The notes under the pieces are model-generated. The model was not told where the DNA came from, made no database searches, and saw only the letters and a program-made list of their open reading frames with translations. Positions 1-10,766 of a stretch of 64,000 bases of DNA are shown one piece after another. The translations under genes were made by a program, and so were the position numbers. This stretch comes from Acholoe squamosa. Its lineage: Eukaryota; Annelida; Polychaeta; Phyllodocida; Polynoidae. Position 1 is the stretch's first letter, and each line of letters starts with the position of its first letter. The stretch lies in contig OX439046.1 of assembly GCA_949317995.1 (NCBI GenBank), positions 57,081,774-57,145,773 on the forward strand, written 5' to 3'.

Positions 1-3000
1 CAACAAAAACCTAAGGCTAAAAGTATTGAAGAGACTGGATTATGGAACGTGTTACAAGGCTTTTAATGAAAACCTTTAATGAAAATCTTTCTAACCCTCT
101 AAGGTCTACATGGCACTTTGGTGGAAGACATCTGTCGTTTTGATGCATCGCTCCAAGAAATAACTTTTGAATCTACCAAGCCTCCTCACAAAACTCAATG
201 CTACTGCACCTGCTGCACACCACCATAATTGTAATGCAGTGAAACAGGGCATAGTTCCAAAGTATCTATCACTAATGTGCCCTCTTATGACAGTACAGGA
301 ATGTACTCTGGTACACAGCATCTCCATTAAAACAATGGTGAAATACCTTTTCATTGTACCATCCAACTAGGCTGTCAACATGTACCAATCACAGCATTGC
401 TTTCAGATCTTCAGCAAATCAGATTGTAAAGTACATTTCCTAGACAGGAAGTCGTAAAGCTGATGCATTATACGACCACTCCTATGATTGGTTGTTGAAG
501 CTAGTGTCCCTGTAAGAGGACTGGTGTGATTGGGTTTTGAAGGGGCTTCAGTCCAGGTGTCATTGGCCAGGGTATGCATTATCTCTTTTTTCTATCCATT
601 TGCATCAGGTATTCTTCATGCACATTTCCATTTGAAATAGACATTTATTTGTCAGAAAGACTTTATGTGATGCATTTCTATTCCATTACGGTCTACTTTG
701 CTGTCTCTGGTCCTGGAGTCAGTCTTGAATACATTGTGGCATTAGCATATCCTTTTGTTGTTGCTAGCCAACCAGTTATTGTAGTATTTATAACAGAAAG
801 AAAATATATTCTTTATGTAATATGTCATCTTGAGACAGAACTTCTCTTAGTGATAGACCATCCCTCCTTAAATCAAGTTATTGCTTCTTATTTTTTTCTC
901 AGAATCCCCATCTGAATCACATGAAGAGTACTTCAGCAACATCCTCATTTGAGCTTTATTCTGCAATTCCAGCCACCATTCTGGACTAGTTTAAAAATGG
1001 GTTTATGTTAGAATGGCAGAATGGTTACTGAATGGTCAAAATGAAAACTAGCTATAACATTACACAAGTGCTCAGAAGACAAAAATGGTGCATGTATGTG
1101 CAAATAATCCTAGGTTATAAATGGCAAGATTAAGCCAGCATGGGTGATAAAAGTAGGAATAGCCAGTAAGTAGGGTGGGTGGTAATAAGGGGCTTTCGGC
1201 ATTAGGACTGGTGTTGATAATAGAGGATTTTACCAACATGTAGGGGGGTGGGGTAGTAAGGGCGTGGCTGAAATAGACCAGTTGCCTACAGGCATGGCCA
1301 TACATGTGCTTCTTTAAGCAGTCAGGTCTGGTAGCAGCATGAGGCCACATGGTGTGCATCAGAGCCTTCCAAATGGAGGATGTAGGGGACATAGAGAGTA
1401 CATGACAAGGAAATGTCAGTATTGAGGTTTTCTTCTCCAGACTCCCTCAAAGTCCCTGTTATGGATTTAGATTGTGCATAGTCCTGCCAAGATATAATTG
1501 CCTTAGTTAAATGTTGATGGAATCTTTTCCTACCAAAGCCTGACATATTCCAAGACTAGTTAAGGATGCTGATGATTCAATTACAGGTTTTATCAAGAAA
1601 ATAAGATTTTATTGCTGATCCCATTCGAGAAACCATCTTTTTACAAAGGGGCATGCTATCATCTAGACATTAAAAGATCTGCAACCTGATTACTGGATGT
1701 CCACTTAGCTATTTTCTCCAGACCTCTGTATATGTATAGTTAGCGAAGAGAAAGCAGTGATTAGAGGTGGCTTTACCAGTCCTTCAGGAAAATGGCATAT
1801 ATAGGTCCTTTTTTATGAAGATGATTATGGATAAGTGAATTGCCTGGTGAGTGTCTGATGTTGTGTGTCTAATATATTAATGCTGCTCAGGAGGTTTATA
1901 TCAAAGCGAATTAAGGCAGGGAGTATACAAAAGGAATTAAAACTAGACATACAAGTTTCTGTGTAATGCAATGTGCTCTTTACCCTACCGGTGATACCGC
2001 AACATGCATTTTTATGGATGTTTAAAGAGAGAAGGCCTTATTTGTTTAGACGGAAGAAGATCATAACACAAATGTGTAGACATGAGTACTCAAAAGGATA
2101 AATTCAACAATTTTTTTTGGCATCAGAGTGGAATACACCATTTGTGCCAGTGATGAGCCTATTTGATGATACAACACACCATATAGGACTGTATACAGGA
2201 TATTCTATGGATACCCAATTAAATAATCTGCAAAATTTGTTTAAGTACTTTAATAATGACTGTCAAAGCTTGAAATTTTTGCAAGATTACTTTCAGTACC
2301 CTTATACCCACAGCACTTATTCAAGATCAGTGCTTATTTGAAACCCTGGCACTTAAGTGGACCATTACAGTAACTATTTTCGGCCATATACTAAATAAAT
2401 GTATCATAAAATGTAAAGCATTATGAAGTCCTTATATCTCTAGTAGATTCAACAGTTATGTCTTAGAGTGCAAAGGTCATAAATTAAAGCTCTGCTTCTC
2501 GGTTTGACGTCAATAGATTGTTTCTCCAATTACAGTGTCTGAAAGGATTTATCATGGAGGGATTTTCTCTGCCTTAATGTACAATGTCAAATGGTGAGCC
2601 AATCCTGATCGGTATGACTCTTTTAAACAATTGGTGAACATATGATATCCGTTATGCTCTTGGATAGCACTTGCTTTCTACTGTTGTGGTTGCTTGTCTT
2701 TGATTTAGTATCAGAGGAAAACAAGTGTGGCTATTTAGCCTTTAGATCTACACTCCATGCTGCTGATCACCTAATTTTTGAGTACAAGTTGGCTGACATT
2801 CTATTCTGGATAATTTGGGTATGCTGAGCAACAAAATCCCAGTACCAAGCTCAAAAATCGCTGTTTCTTGTTCAAAACACCAAAAACAAAATGGCTGCCA
2901 GTTAGTTTTGAGAAATATCAGAAAACTCATCATTCAAGGTCTTGTTACGCCTCAAAATGAAGAGAATAGAGACACTAGTCCATTTCAAAGACTTTCAAAG

Positions 3001-3352
3001 CTGTTCGTGTAAACACCAACATCGAACACCCTGAAAGCAAGATGGCCACCATGATTTTTTGAGAAAGATGTAATCGCCACACAATGCTCAGTGCTACCCA
3101 TCATGTGATACCTCAAAATCTGTTTATAACAGGTGTTCAGCATTTAGCACCTGTTTAGAGCCCCCACCCACCTCCATTTCTCACTTGAGGGGAATTTATA
3201 AACAGAGATCGTTACAGGCGTTTGTAGCTAAAATTTGGCAATGCTTTCACCAATGGAACAAGGGTCATTACCATTGTTCACAGTAAGAGGGCACATTAGT
3301 GATCGATATTCACACATCCTTGGATTGTGGCTCCATCCATGCAGAGAGGTAG
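1..3352. other. Non-coding stretch
   Basis: Apart from the degenerate MITE at 153-345 and a 20-bp word shared with 3284-3303, I see no gene. The longest frame (574-915, 113 codons, hydrophobic) resembles no family and has no supporting signals. Confidence 0.5.
153..345 (+). mobile_element. ACTGTAAAAA-ended MITE, copy 1 (degenerate)
   Basis: AATAACTTTTGAATCTACCA, followed by CACCACCATAATTG, resembles the family body, but the terminal inverted repeats are not recognisable. Confidence 0.35.
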
Positions 3353-3355
3353 TAA

Positions 3356-3646
3356 GGCCACCCTAATATGCCCGTTTCCTGTCCAGAGGTGAGATTTTTC
3401 AGACCCATGAGAGAGGGAGGGAAAATTCTTTTTTTAAGGAATTTTTTTATCATGCCGTCCCCGCTCACGTCGTGAGCGGGAGCGGGCATGAATTTGCCAT
3501 CACATTCTAAGATTTACTGATTGGAAACCTAGATAATAATAGATAAAAAACAAAAATCCTAGAACTGGGTAAAAATTGTTTCCCATTCTCACAAAAAGAT
3601 ACTCACCAGCCTGAGGACAGGAAACGAACATATTTTAAGGGTGGCC
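3356..3646. mobile_element. Harbinger-like MITE
   Basis: Inverted ends GGCCACCCTAATATG (left) and, read inverted, GGCCACCCTTAAAATATG (right), both continuing into CGTTTCCTGTCC. TAA lies directly outside both ends (3353-3355 and 3647-3649). A 3-bp TWA target site is typical of PIF/Harbinger elements. It has no coding capacity. Confidence 0.65.
3451..3490. repeat. GC-rich hairpin
   Basis: Arms CCCGCTCACG and CGTGAGCGGG pair around a single T. The outer CATGCC and GGCATG also pair with one interruption. It is strikingly GC-rich for its surroundings and lies in the interior of the 3356-3646 element. Confidence 0.8.
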
Positions 3647-4548
3647 TAATCTATATGGAGTGCATAGAAGTGAATAGGACGGCTATATTCCTAACCATAC
3701 TTTTGTTGGAATGGTTCCCAGAGAGTGGGCTAATAGTAGATTACCATTTTGAGCATCATACTCAAGACAGAAAAAAAACTGTCACTGCTTTTTTAGATAT
3801 CAATCATCGGCTGAACATTAATGAATTGTAAGATTACCTGAAGGACCTGCCACAACTGAGTCCCTAACTATACACGTTTAAATCAATTTTGAATGTTCTC
3901 TATCATTCCTATGTCATGATTCCTTAGAATTTTGTATGTTCTGTAGGGAATGTCAAAGGTATATAAATTTTGATGAATGGAGTTAGTACTAAAGGCCGAC
4001 AGAGACAGAGATCAAATTAGTGTTCATGAACATTATCTAAAAAAGAAATTATACAAGAAAATCGGAAATCAAAATACTTTGATATGTTTTAGAATGTGTG
4101 TGATTGCATACCCTTATCTCAACACCGTCCATGTGTGTTCTCAAATATTCAAGTTGTAATTTCTGTTGTCTCTTACCATTAAAGAAAGTCCCTTTTATTG
4201 TAATGTTGACTCAGCCCTAAATGGATCACTTGTGCAAGGGCCCAACAAGCCACTCCAAGCTGTTCTGATTTCGGTTCAGCAAACACTAGTCACAACCAAA
4301 TTAGCACATGGGGGATGTTGTGTAAGATATACCTCATCTAATTCCGTCTGAAGGGGATGTTTCAATTACTTTGAATGATACTGTCACATAAGATAGATGT
4401 ATATATTGTGCCCAGCCCAGGGGATACCATGTTTATATGCACCACAAACTGCGGTAGCAGCAGAAAGTAATTTTATTTTGGTGCCTCCCACCATGTCATC
4501 GATAAAGTGTATAGCTTACATCCCCCAACGTCTTCTCATTGCTATTTG

Positions 4549-4790
4549 CAGGGGCGGATCCAGGATTTTGAGAAAGGGGGGGGCGCACATCTTGGTCATG
4601 GGATTTAGGTTGGTGGACTCACAGTGAGTTTGAAAGCACAGTGAATATGGTATGGTTGTCTGGGGGCATGCCCCTCCCCAGGAAACTTTTGAATTCTAGA
4701 GGGCATTTTGTGCATTCTGGTGCAATTCCAGACCCCAATCTATTAGCTGTTTTAGTATCACTTATTACAAATTTTGTAACCATTAGCAAT
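4549..4790 (+). mobile_element. hAT-like element, left end
   Basis: CAGGGGCGGATCCAGGATTT followed by a GGGGGGGGCGCACA run, then GGGGGCATGCCCCTCCCC. This arrangement is familiar from invertebrate hAT-type elements (from memory). The right terminus was not found; an AT microsatellite follows. Confidence 0.45.
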
Positions 4791-4806
4791 GACCATGTAT
4801 TAAACT

Positions 4807-4809
<3 letters not shown>

Positions 4810-4872
<63 letters not shown>
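4810..4872. repeat. (AT)n microsatellite
   Basis: About 31 uninterrupted AT units. Frames crossing it (YIYIYI) are artefacts. Confidence 0.97.
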
Positions 4873-4875
<3 letters not shown>

Positions 4876-5020
4876 TTTTCAGGAGGTCTGCTGCCATGCT
4901 AATAGAACTGAGTGTGAACCCCTGCATCCTTTTTGCTGGAAAATGCAGGGCACATGTAATAGTTCAGAAAGATGGTGGAGGCAATCAATTAGGGAGAGGA
5001 GAGTGACATTGTGGTGACAT

Positions 5021-5021
<1 letters not shown>

Positions 5022-5068
<47 letters not shown>
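5022..5068. repeat. (GA)n microsatellite
   Basis: About 23 GA units. Confidence 0.97.
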
Positions 5069-5071
<3 letters not shown>

Positions 5072-6269
5072 GGTGCAGGAGAAAGGCAGTAGGATATGAG
5101 AGATGGACAGGGAAAAAGGTGAAAGGAAACAGATATTGGTATGACTTTTGCTGAATGGATTGGTGGCCCTACTAGCTAGTTTGTGGCAATGTAAAGGATG
5201 GGTTGGGGACATTGTCCTGAAAGTTTTTGAAAATTTCAATGTTAAAACATGCATTCTGATGACCTCTGGGAATGTATATATAACTTTCCCTCTAGTAGGA
5301 ATATATGAAAAATTCTTTTGCCATTGGAAAGCCCAGATTCTGGAGATTCCAAGACACATGTATAATTATGTCCCCCAAGACACATAATTGCGTCCCCCCT
5401 ACATCTGCACCTGATTTGTTGAATGAATATTGAACTCTGAAATTAAATTTAATTACCAAATGTATCTAACTTTAACATTGGTTCCATCTGTAATGGACCC
5501 TTTTGCTAAACCTTGTGAATCATCCTCCAGTAAAAATGAAAATGTCAGCCCATGTGATGGTAATTGTTAAGCGACAGGAAACAAATTGGACGCAAAGCAA
5601 GGAAATAAGGTAAGAAAATTGATGCTATAAGAGACAGAAAGAGGTCAGCAGGGACATCTATTGGCTACATTATTGTCAAGATAAGGAATATGAATGCTAT
5701 TTCTTATCTGCTTAATTGCCAATTACCTCAATGACAGGAGATATATACAGCAGAACAAGAGCAAGGGATTCTGATATATAATATTTGGTAGAAAAAGAAA
5801 TTATGTAAAAGTAATCTATAATTCTGCATCCTTTTACAAGGTGAAAGGCATGAAATATATCATAGCTTGATACTGAAGATTGAGAAATGTCTAATCATTG
5901 ATTTCCAAAATCCTTGCTCTATATCCATCCATACATTATGTGTACTATGTGCCCCCTATGACCTCTTCACCTATATATCATAAACACCCATGTCATGTAT
6001 TTCGTCCATTGGATGTTTTTGTCACACTCCCCAATTGCTCCCCAATTATGTCTGTCACATTCTGCAATTATTGACAGATGTCTGACAATGAGGCAAGTAT
6101 TGATCCATGGCTGAGTTACTTCACCCTCAAGTCATCCATCACACCTTATAGGATGAGCTGGTTTCACCTGCCTCCAACATTCAATCTAGGCTTCTGTGTG
6201 GTGAGTGGGAGGCAACGAGAGAGTGTTGCTCAACAGGATACGAGGGGCAAATCATATGGACTAGAGTAT
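5069..6269. other. Non-coding stretch
   Basis: AT-rich single-copy-looking DNA with no coding, RNA or repeat structure that I can support. Confidence 0.5.
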
Positions 6270-6493
6270 ACTGTAAAAAGTAACTGTTGAATCTACCAGG
6301 GTCCTTGTAAAACTGAACAGTGTACCACCGTAATTGAAAAGCACTGAACCAGTGTAGGTTTTACAAGAAGGCCTTAGTGGCAGTACAGTGGTATCCAGAT
6401 GTACAAGGAATCTATAGCTGTTAAAATAACAACAGAACTCTTGCAACTTTGGGACAAGGAATGCACCATTATTTCGATGACATTTTTTACAGT
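6270..6493 (+). mobile_element. ACTGTAAAAA-ended MITE, copy 2
   Basis: 224 bp with inverted ends ACTGTAAAAA and TTTTTTACAGT. Both flanks carry GTAT (before 6270 and after 6493), a possible 4-bp target duplication. Non-coding; best-preserved member of a family seen four times in the window. Confidence 0.7.
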
Positions 6494-9204
6494 GTATTCT
6501 AGCTATGACATGGCCATCACTCATGGCTTCATGTTTATATGCTTTCATTGTGTACCAGTGCACTGTCAGTATGCAATATGGGATGGTTAGGGATGAAGGA
6601 AGGAGTGATTCTAGTGTCCACTGGAGGCTAAGTAGGTAGCTGAACGTTAAGCAAGTGACATAGTGGTAGAAATTAAAGTAATGACAATAGGGCGGTGGGA
6701 GCAGACAGTGAGAGAGAAGCAAAGAGATGATATGGATGCGTCTGTCAGTTGCAGCGCAGAACTAATAAAGAGACCCAGGGGGTAGGGGGAGGGCTGATAA
6801 CAGAGCTGCTCAGGTGGGCTTCCATACACAGTTCACACCTTCTGCTGTCTGTGTGAGGGACCCATGAGCAGGTCACAGACTGGCGCTGTTTGTTTGCACA
6901 GGGAAAATGTCTCCAGAGGTTTTTCCCCCTTTTTCCTCTACTTCTTGTGGCTAGTATAGGATTTTTGCCCTTACCACATATACTGAGACTGGCCTGATAC
7001 TTTGCCAATGGTGTAGGTGCCAAGTTGGAGTATGGAGAAGGAAAATGGAGTAGCTAGGGGACATGGCCAGAAGGGGGGCAATATGCCAGAGGGGAATGAT
7101 ATATGGTGGAGGACCAGTGATATGAGCAGAAATCAAAAATGGAGATGGGAAAGGGGTTTAATTTATCATGCCACTCACTAAATTCAGAGTGTATAGGGAA
7201 GAGGTAGGGGCATTTCTATGCCAGTGTGTACTGACAAAATCTACACTGAGAATTAAGTGTTCGTACTGCATGATACATAGGCAGAAAATAATTTGCTTCA
7301 TTCTATGATAGAATTCATTTTATATCAAGTGGGGTGCACTCACAGCCTCCACCACTCACGAAAAAAGAAGAAAAAGGCTCTTGGATGGCGGCGACAGACA
7401 CACCCCGAGACACCCAAAAACAAAACTAGTTTACAGAATTAATGCCGGCAGACGGAGTAGGTGCTCCCACTGTCTGCTTGACCCTTTAAGAAGCCATGTC
7501 ACCCAATGCAGCTTGTTATCAAGTGTGTTAATCGCGATGCTGCATTATGCTGGCACTCCATGATGCATCATTCTATTGAAGGAGAATTATTCACCAAGGC
7601 TGCACTCTGACATCATAATTGCTAGTGGGGCGTATAGTGTATTGAGGTATGATGTAGCCTTTAAAAGGCTAGGAATGGCACTCGGTACACTTAGATAGCT
7701 GTAAACACGGCAGCAAACTGTGGTCTGGAAATAGCATTATCTGCCACTTTGTGTATGTATACAAAATACAAGATGGCTGCCAATGTCAGTTAGTTTGAGT
7801 AACTGTTACCATTTTCTTTTTTGCATGGACTGTACTGTCAAAGAAAAACTTACTGCAGGATTTGATTACAATGAACCAGGGATGAGGGAAAAAAAGCAGT
7901 TTGGCCCCTCAAATGTGACATGATGATGCCTCAGTTCACGAAGAATCAACACTTGGGCTCAACAGCAACTGGGCTTTTGCAGTCTGTGTCAGTCCTGTAG
8001 AGTCGGCATTATACATGTGAACTACTAACCAAGACTCCATTTTTGAGTGCTAAAACCAAGACAGGACTGCATTTTTGAGTGCTAAAACAGAAGGCACTAT
8101 ACCCATTATGTAACCATTCCGTCCTTTACGGGTTAGCAGACAGGGTGTGTCGCAATCACAGCACTCTCCCTACCTTTTTGCACTATCTATCTTTTCATAC
8201 ACACTGGAGAAACATAACTCCTCCATAGTAAAACCCTCCATGTGGGGCATTAGTTCTTATTACTCCATGGAGCAATGACTCAACCCTGGGTTATGTGTAT
8301 ACAGCGGACCGACCTTTCTTCAAGAGTGGCGCCATATGACACAGGATGTCATAGTTTGTCACGTGATAGGCGTAAAAGAAATTAAAGTACACCATTGAGT
8401 TTGTCTTTCAAGCATACTGTGTAACAATCATTAATGGATAACAGTAGGACAATGTGTCACACAATGTAATAGCGTGCCTCACATTCACAGACCTTTTATA
8501 TGATATTTCACATATTATAATTATGTTCTACGTACTTTACAGAACCCCATAATAGTTAGAAGCCTGGTAACCCCGAAAGTAATCCAGCTAACCTCAAAGT
8601 CGGCTAGGCATCACAGTCAAATCATCTAGACCTTGATCAGGAGAGAGGGGGTGAGGGGAAAAGCAATTGTTGATTTTAATTAAAGAATGTCCATTCCATG
8701 GTCCAGACTCATGTTTGGATGGTTTCAACAGATGTGTGCAGCACAGATTCGTCTTATCAGTCTGATGAAATAGCAAACATACAGGGGCGATAGCTATGAT
8801 TTCTCATGCCAAAAAGAATATTATAAGTTTCCGGTAACATAGTCCAAAATGTTGAGATAGGTTGGTCGGTTTTCTTTTTCAATTTTTTTCTACTGAACAA
8901 TATGTTGGCTGGAATTTTGAATTGTTATAATTAATAACCATCCTAGATGCTCCATTTTAGCTATTATACCAGCCAATATATAGAAATCGAGTAAAACCCT
9001 GGGTTCTTTATTTGCATAAAAGGGAAATATCAAAATATTACAGATATATTATGAAAATAAAGTGAACAATTATGAAAATAATTATGGTGACCTGAAACCA
9101 AACCTCCTTCTTTTTTGGCCTCATCAGCCTATCTAAAAGACCCATTCCTTGAAAATGTAGAATCATGAAAGGGAACAGATTGAGACCTCGCGTGAGTTGA
9201 GTCA
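6494..9204. other. Non-coding stretch
   Basis: Contains a purine-rich part (6600-7160), a small CpG-bearing patch with GGATGGCGGCG (7384-7394, YY1-like), AAGATGGCTGCC (about 7762) and the 8030-8089 tandem duplication. No gene is supported. Confidence 0.45.
8030..8089 (+). repeat. Short tandem duplication
   Basis: CATTTTTGAGTGCTAAAAC occurs twice, 32 bp apart, each preceded by AAGAC/GACAGGACT variants (the first copy reads CCATTTTTG). Confidence 0.8.
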
Positions 9205-9268
9205 TCATCACGTGACATGGCGGTCATGTTTGTTACTATGGTGACGGGCTGCTGAGTCCTTCTTCCGG
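9205..9268. promoter_or_regulatory. Promoter-like motif cluster (E-box, YY1-like, RFX X-box, ETS)
   Basis: Within 64 bp: palindromic TCACGTGA (9208-9215), ATGGCGG (9217-9223), GTTACTATGGTGAC (9232-9245; an RFX X-box with two deviations) and TTCCGG (9263-9268). CpG is locally enriched. The linked transcript is unknown; a minus-strand frame (9129-9359) overlaps but has no family likeness. Confidence 0.35.
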
Positions 9269-9610
9269 CCCAGGATGTTTGCCAGACGTAATATGTCTGG
9301 GGTTTTGAAATGCTGGAGGGATTTAGTGACGCTAATGAGAGGGTGGGGTTGTTAACCACATGAAAAGCTCGAGAAAGTGGTGTGAGGTAGTAGACAATAT
9401 GGTGATGTCAAGTTGGTCGGGGACCCACTAAAGTTCTGTCAAATGGATGTTAATGATTTTCTCAAATCGGATTGTTCATTTTCTTGTAGATGAGAGGGTT
9501 CTATGATGGAATGAATAGTGGTTAACTGGTTAAAAATCTATTTTGCCTCATAGAAGGAGAAATAGAGTAGACCGTATTGGAACCATAGCCGATGAGGCAA
9601 ATTTGATTAT

Positions 9611-9800
9611 AATGAGGTGAGAGCCATGCAGATTATGGGGCTCTTAAAGGGGGGTCCCCATGTCACATATCGATTTTAAGAAAAGTCCATGTCACATTTC
9701 ATTAGATTTCTTTTATCCCATACATATCCTAGTAACTAAGCACCATGTCGGTTCTAAGACATTGCCATTTCACCCTGTCGATATTTGGGGTCAAGACCCT
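9611..9800 (+). repeat. CCATGTCA-periodic dispersed repeat, copy 1
   Basis: CCATGTCACAT, CCATGTCACAT, CCATGTCGG and TGCCATTTCACC occur at roughly 25-60 bp intervals after AAGGGGGGTCCCC. A reversed relative lies at about 13605-13870. Confidence 0.5.
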
Positions 9801-10355
9801 TGATAATGCCTGAAGTGTTGTCCAATATAAAAGCGTATCAATGTCTATGCAATCCACGCTTTGAATTGAATTGATTTATAATGATGAAGTATCAAATACA
9901 CGAACAAAGATAATTACGACGACCCAGAGCCATGTCTATCCATGTCTAGCACCGTCAATTGCTTTGTTCAACTTTCTCTACACTGCACACATCTAACGGT
10001 TAGAGGGCCCAGGAGTGTCTTGCCAATAAAGAAACATGAACCAAAGAGCAAAACAAGCACGTTTTTTTAATGCTAAAAGATTGGTTGGACAATTGTTAAG
10101 ATGAAATGTGCACATTTTTTTTACATATCAAAAAAGAGTTTTCCATTTATTCTCCTGTGCTCCTTTCATTTCCTCAGCACTCTATGAAAAGATTTACACA
10201 CATACTTCCTCGTTTTCTTTTGACAAGACCCTCCTGATGTACCAAATACCACACCTTGGTGCAAAGTGGATGAATTAGTGGCACATGCCTCACACACTTG
10301 TCCCACACACGAGGAATAATACACAATGTTTATAAGCCTGCTACTTGGTATTGGG

Positions 10356-10758
10356 CCCGGGGGGGGGCACTGACCCTCTGTTTGGGTACCAACTGTGGTA
10401 GCAACCCCACGGAGCGGTGGCTGTTGATGAGTCAAAGGGGAGAAAAAGGGGGGCTGTTAGCTGAATTACATCTTGAAATTAAGGGGCTGTTAATACCTTT
10501 CATGCCTTGTATGGAACGGAAGTAACTTGAATATTCCATGTTATCACTCCAGGGCTGTGAAATTCCTGAGTATTATTGTTAAAGAACCTTGATTTACATG
10601 GAAAAGGGCCCCAAAAAGGGGGCTATTAAGAGACTTCTTAAAAAAAGGGGGGCTGTAAAAATTGAGCTGTGTTTAAAGGGGCTGTGATTTGGCAAAAAAG
10701 AGGGGGCTGTAGTTTCGCAGTTGGTACCACCAATCAAAGACTCAGTGCCCCCCCCGGG
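10356..10758. mobile_element. hAT-like non-autonomous element with poly-G ends
   Basis: 403-bp element. Left end CCCGGGGGGGGGCACTGA; right end is its complement with one G fewer; an inner pair TACCAACTG / CAGTTGGTA follows. GTATTGGG flanks both sides (10348-10355 and 10759-10766). An 8-bp target duplication is the hAT signature. The interior carries repeated GGGGCTGT words and no coding frame. Confidence 0.8.
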
Positions 10759-10766
10759 GTATTGGG

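Noticed and set aside
574-915. 113-codon hydrophobic frame
   Set aside because: Random-looking hydrophobic peptide of AT-rich DNA; no conserved motif.
4619-5006. Frames of 100-120 codons on both strands (YIYIYI and SLSLSL peptides)
   Set aside because: They run through AT and GA microsatellites; low-complexity artefacts.
6261-6722. 153-codon minus-strand frame
   Set aside because: Overlaps the MITE at 6270-6493; opposite-strand chance frame.
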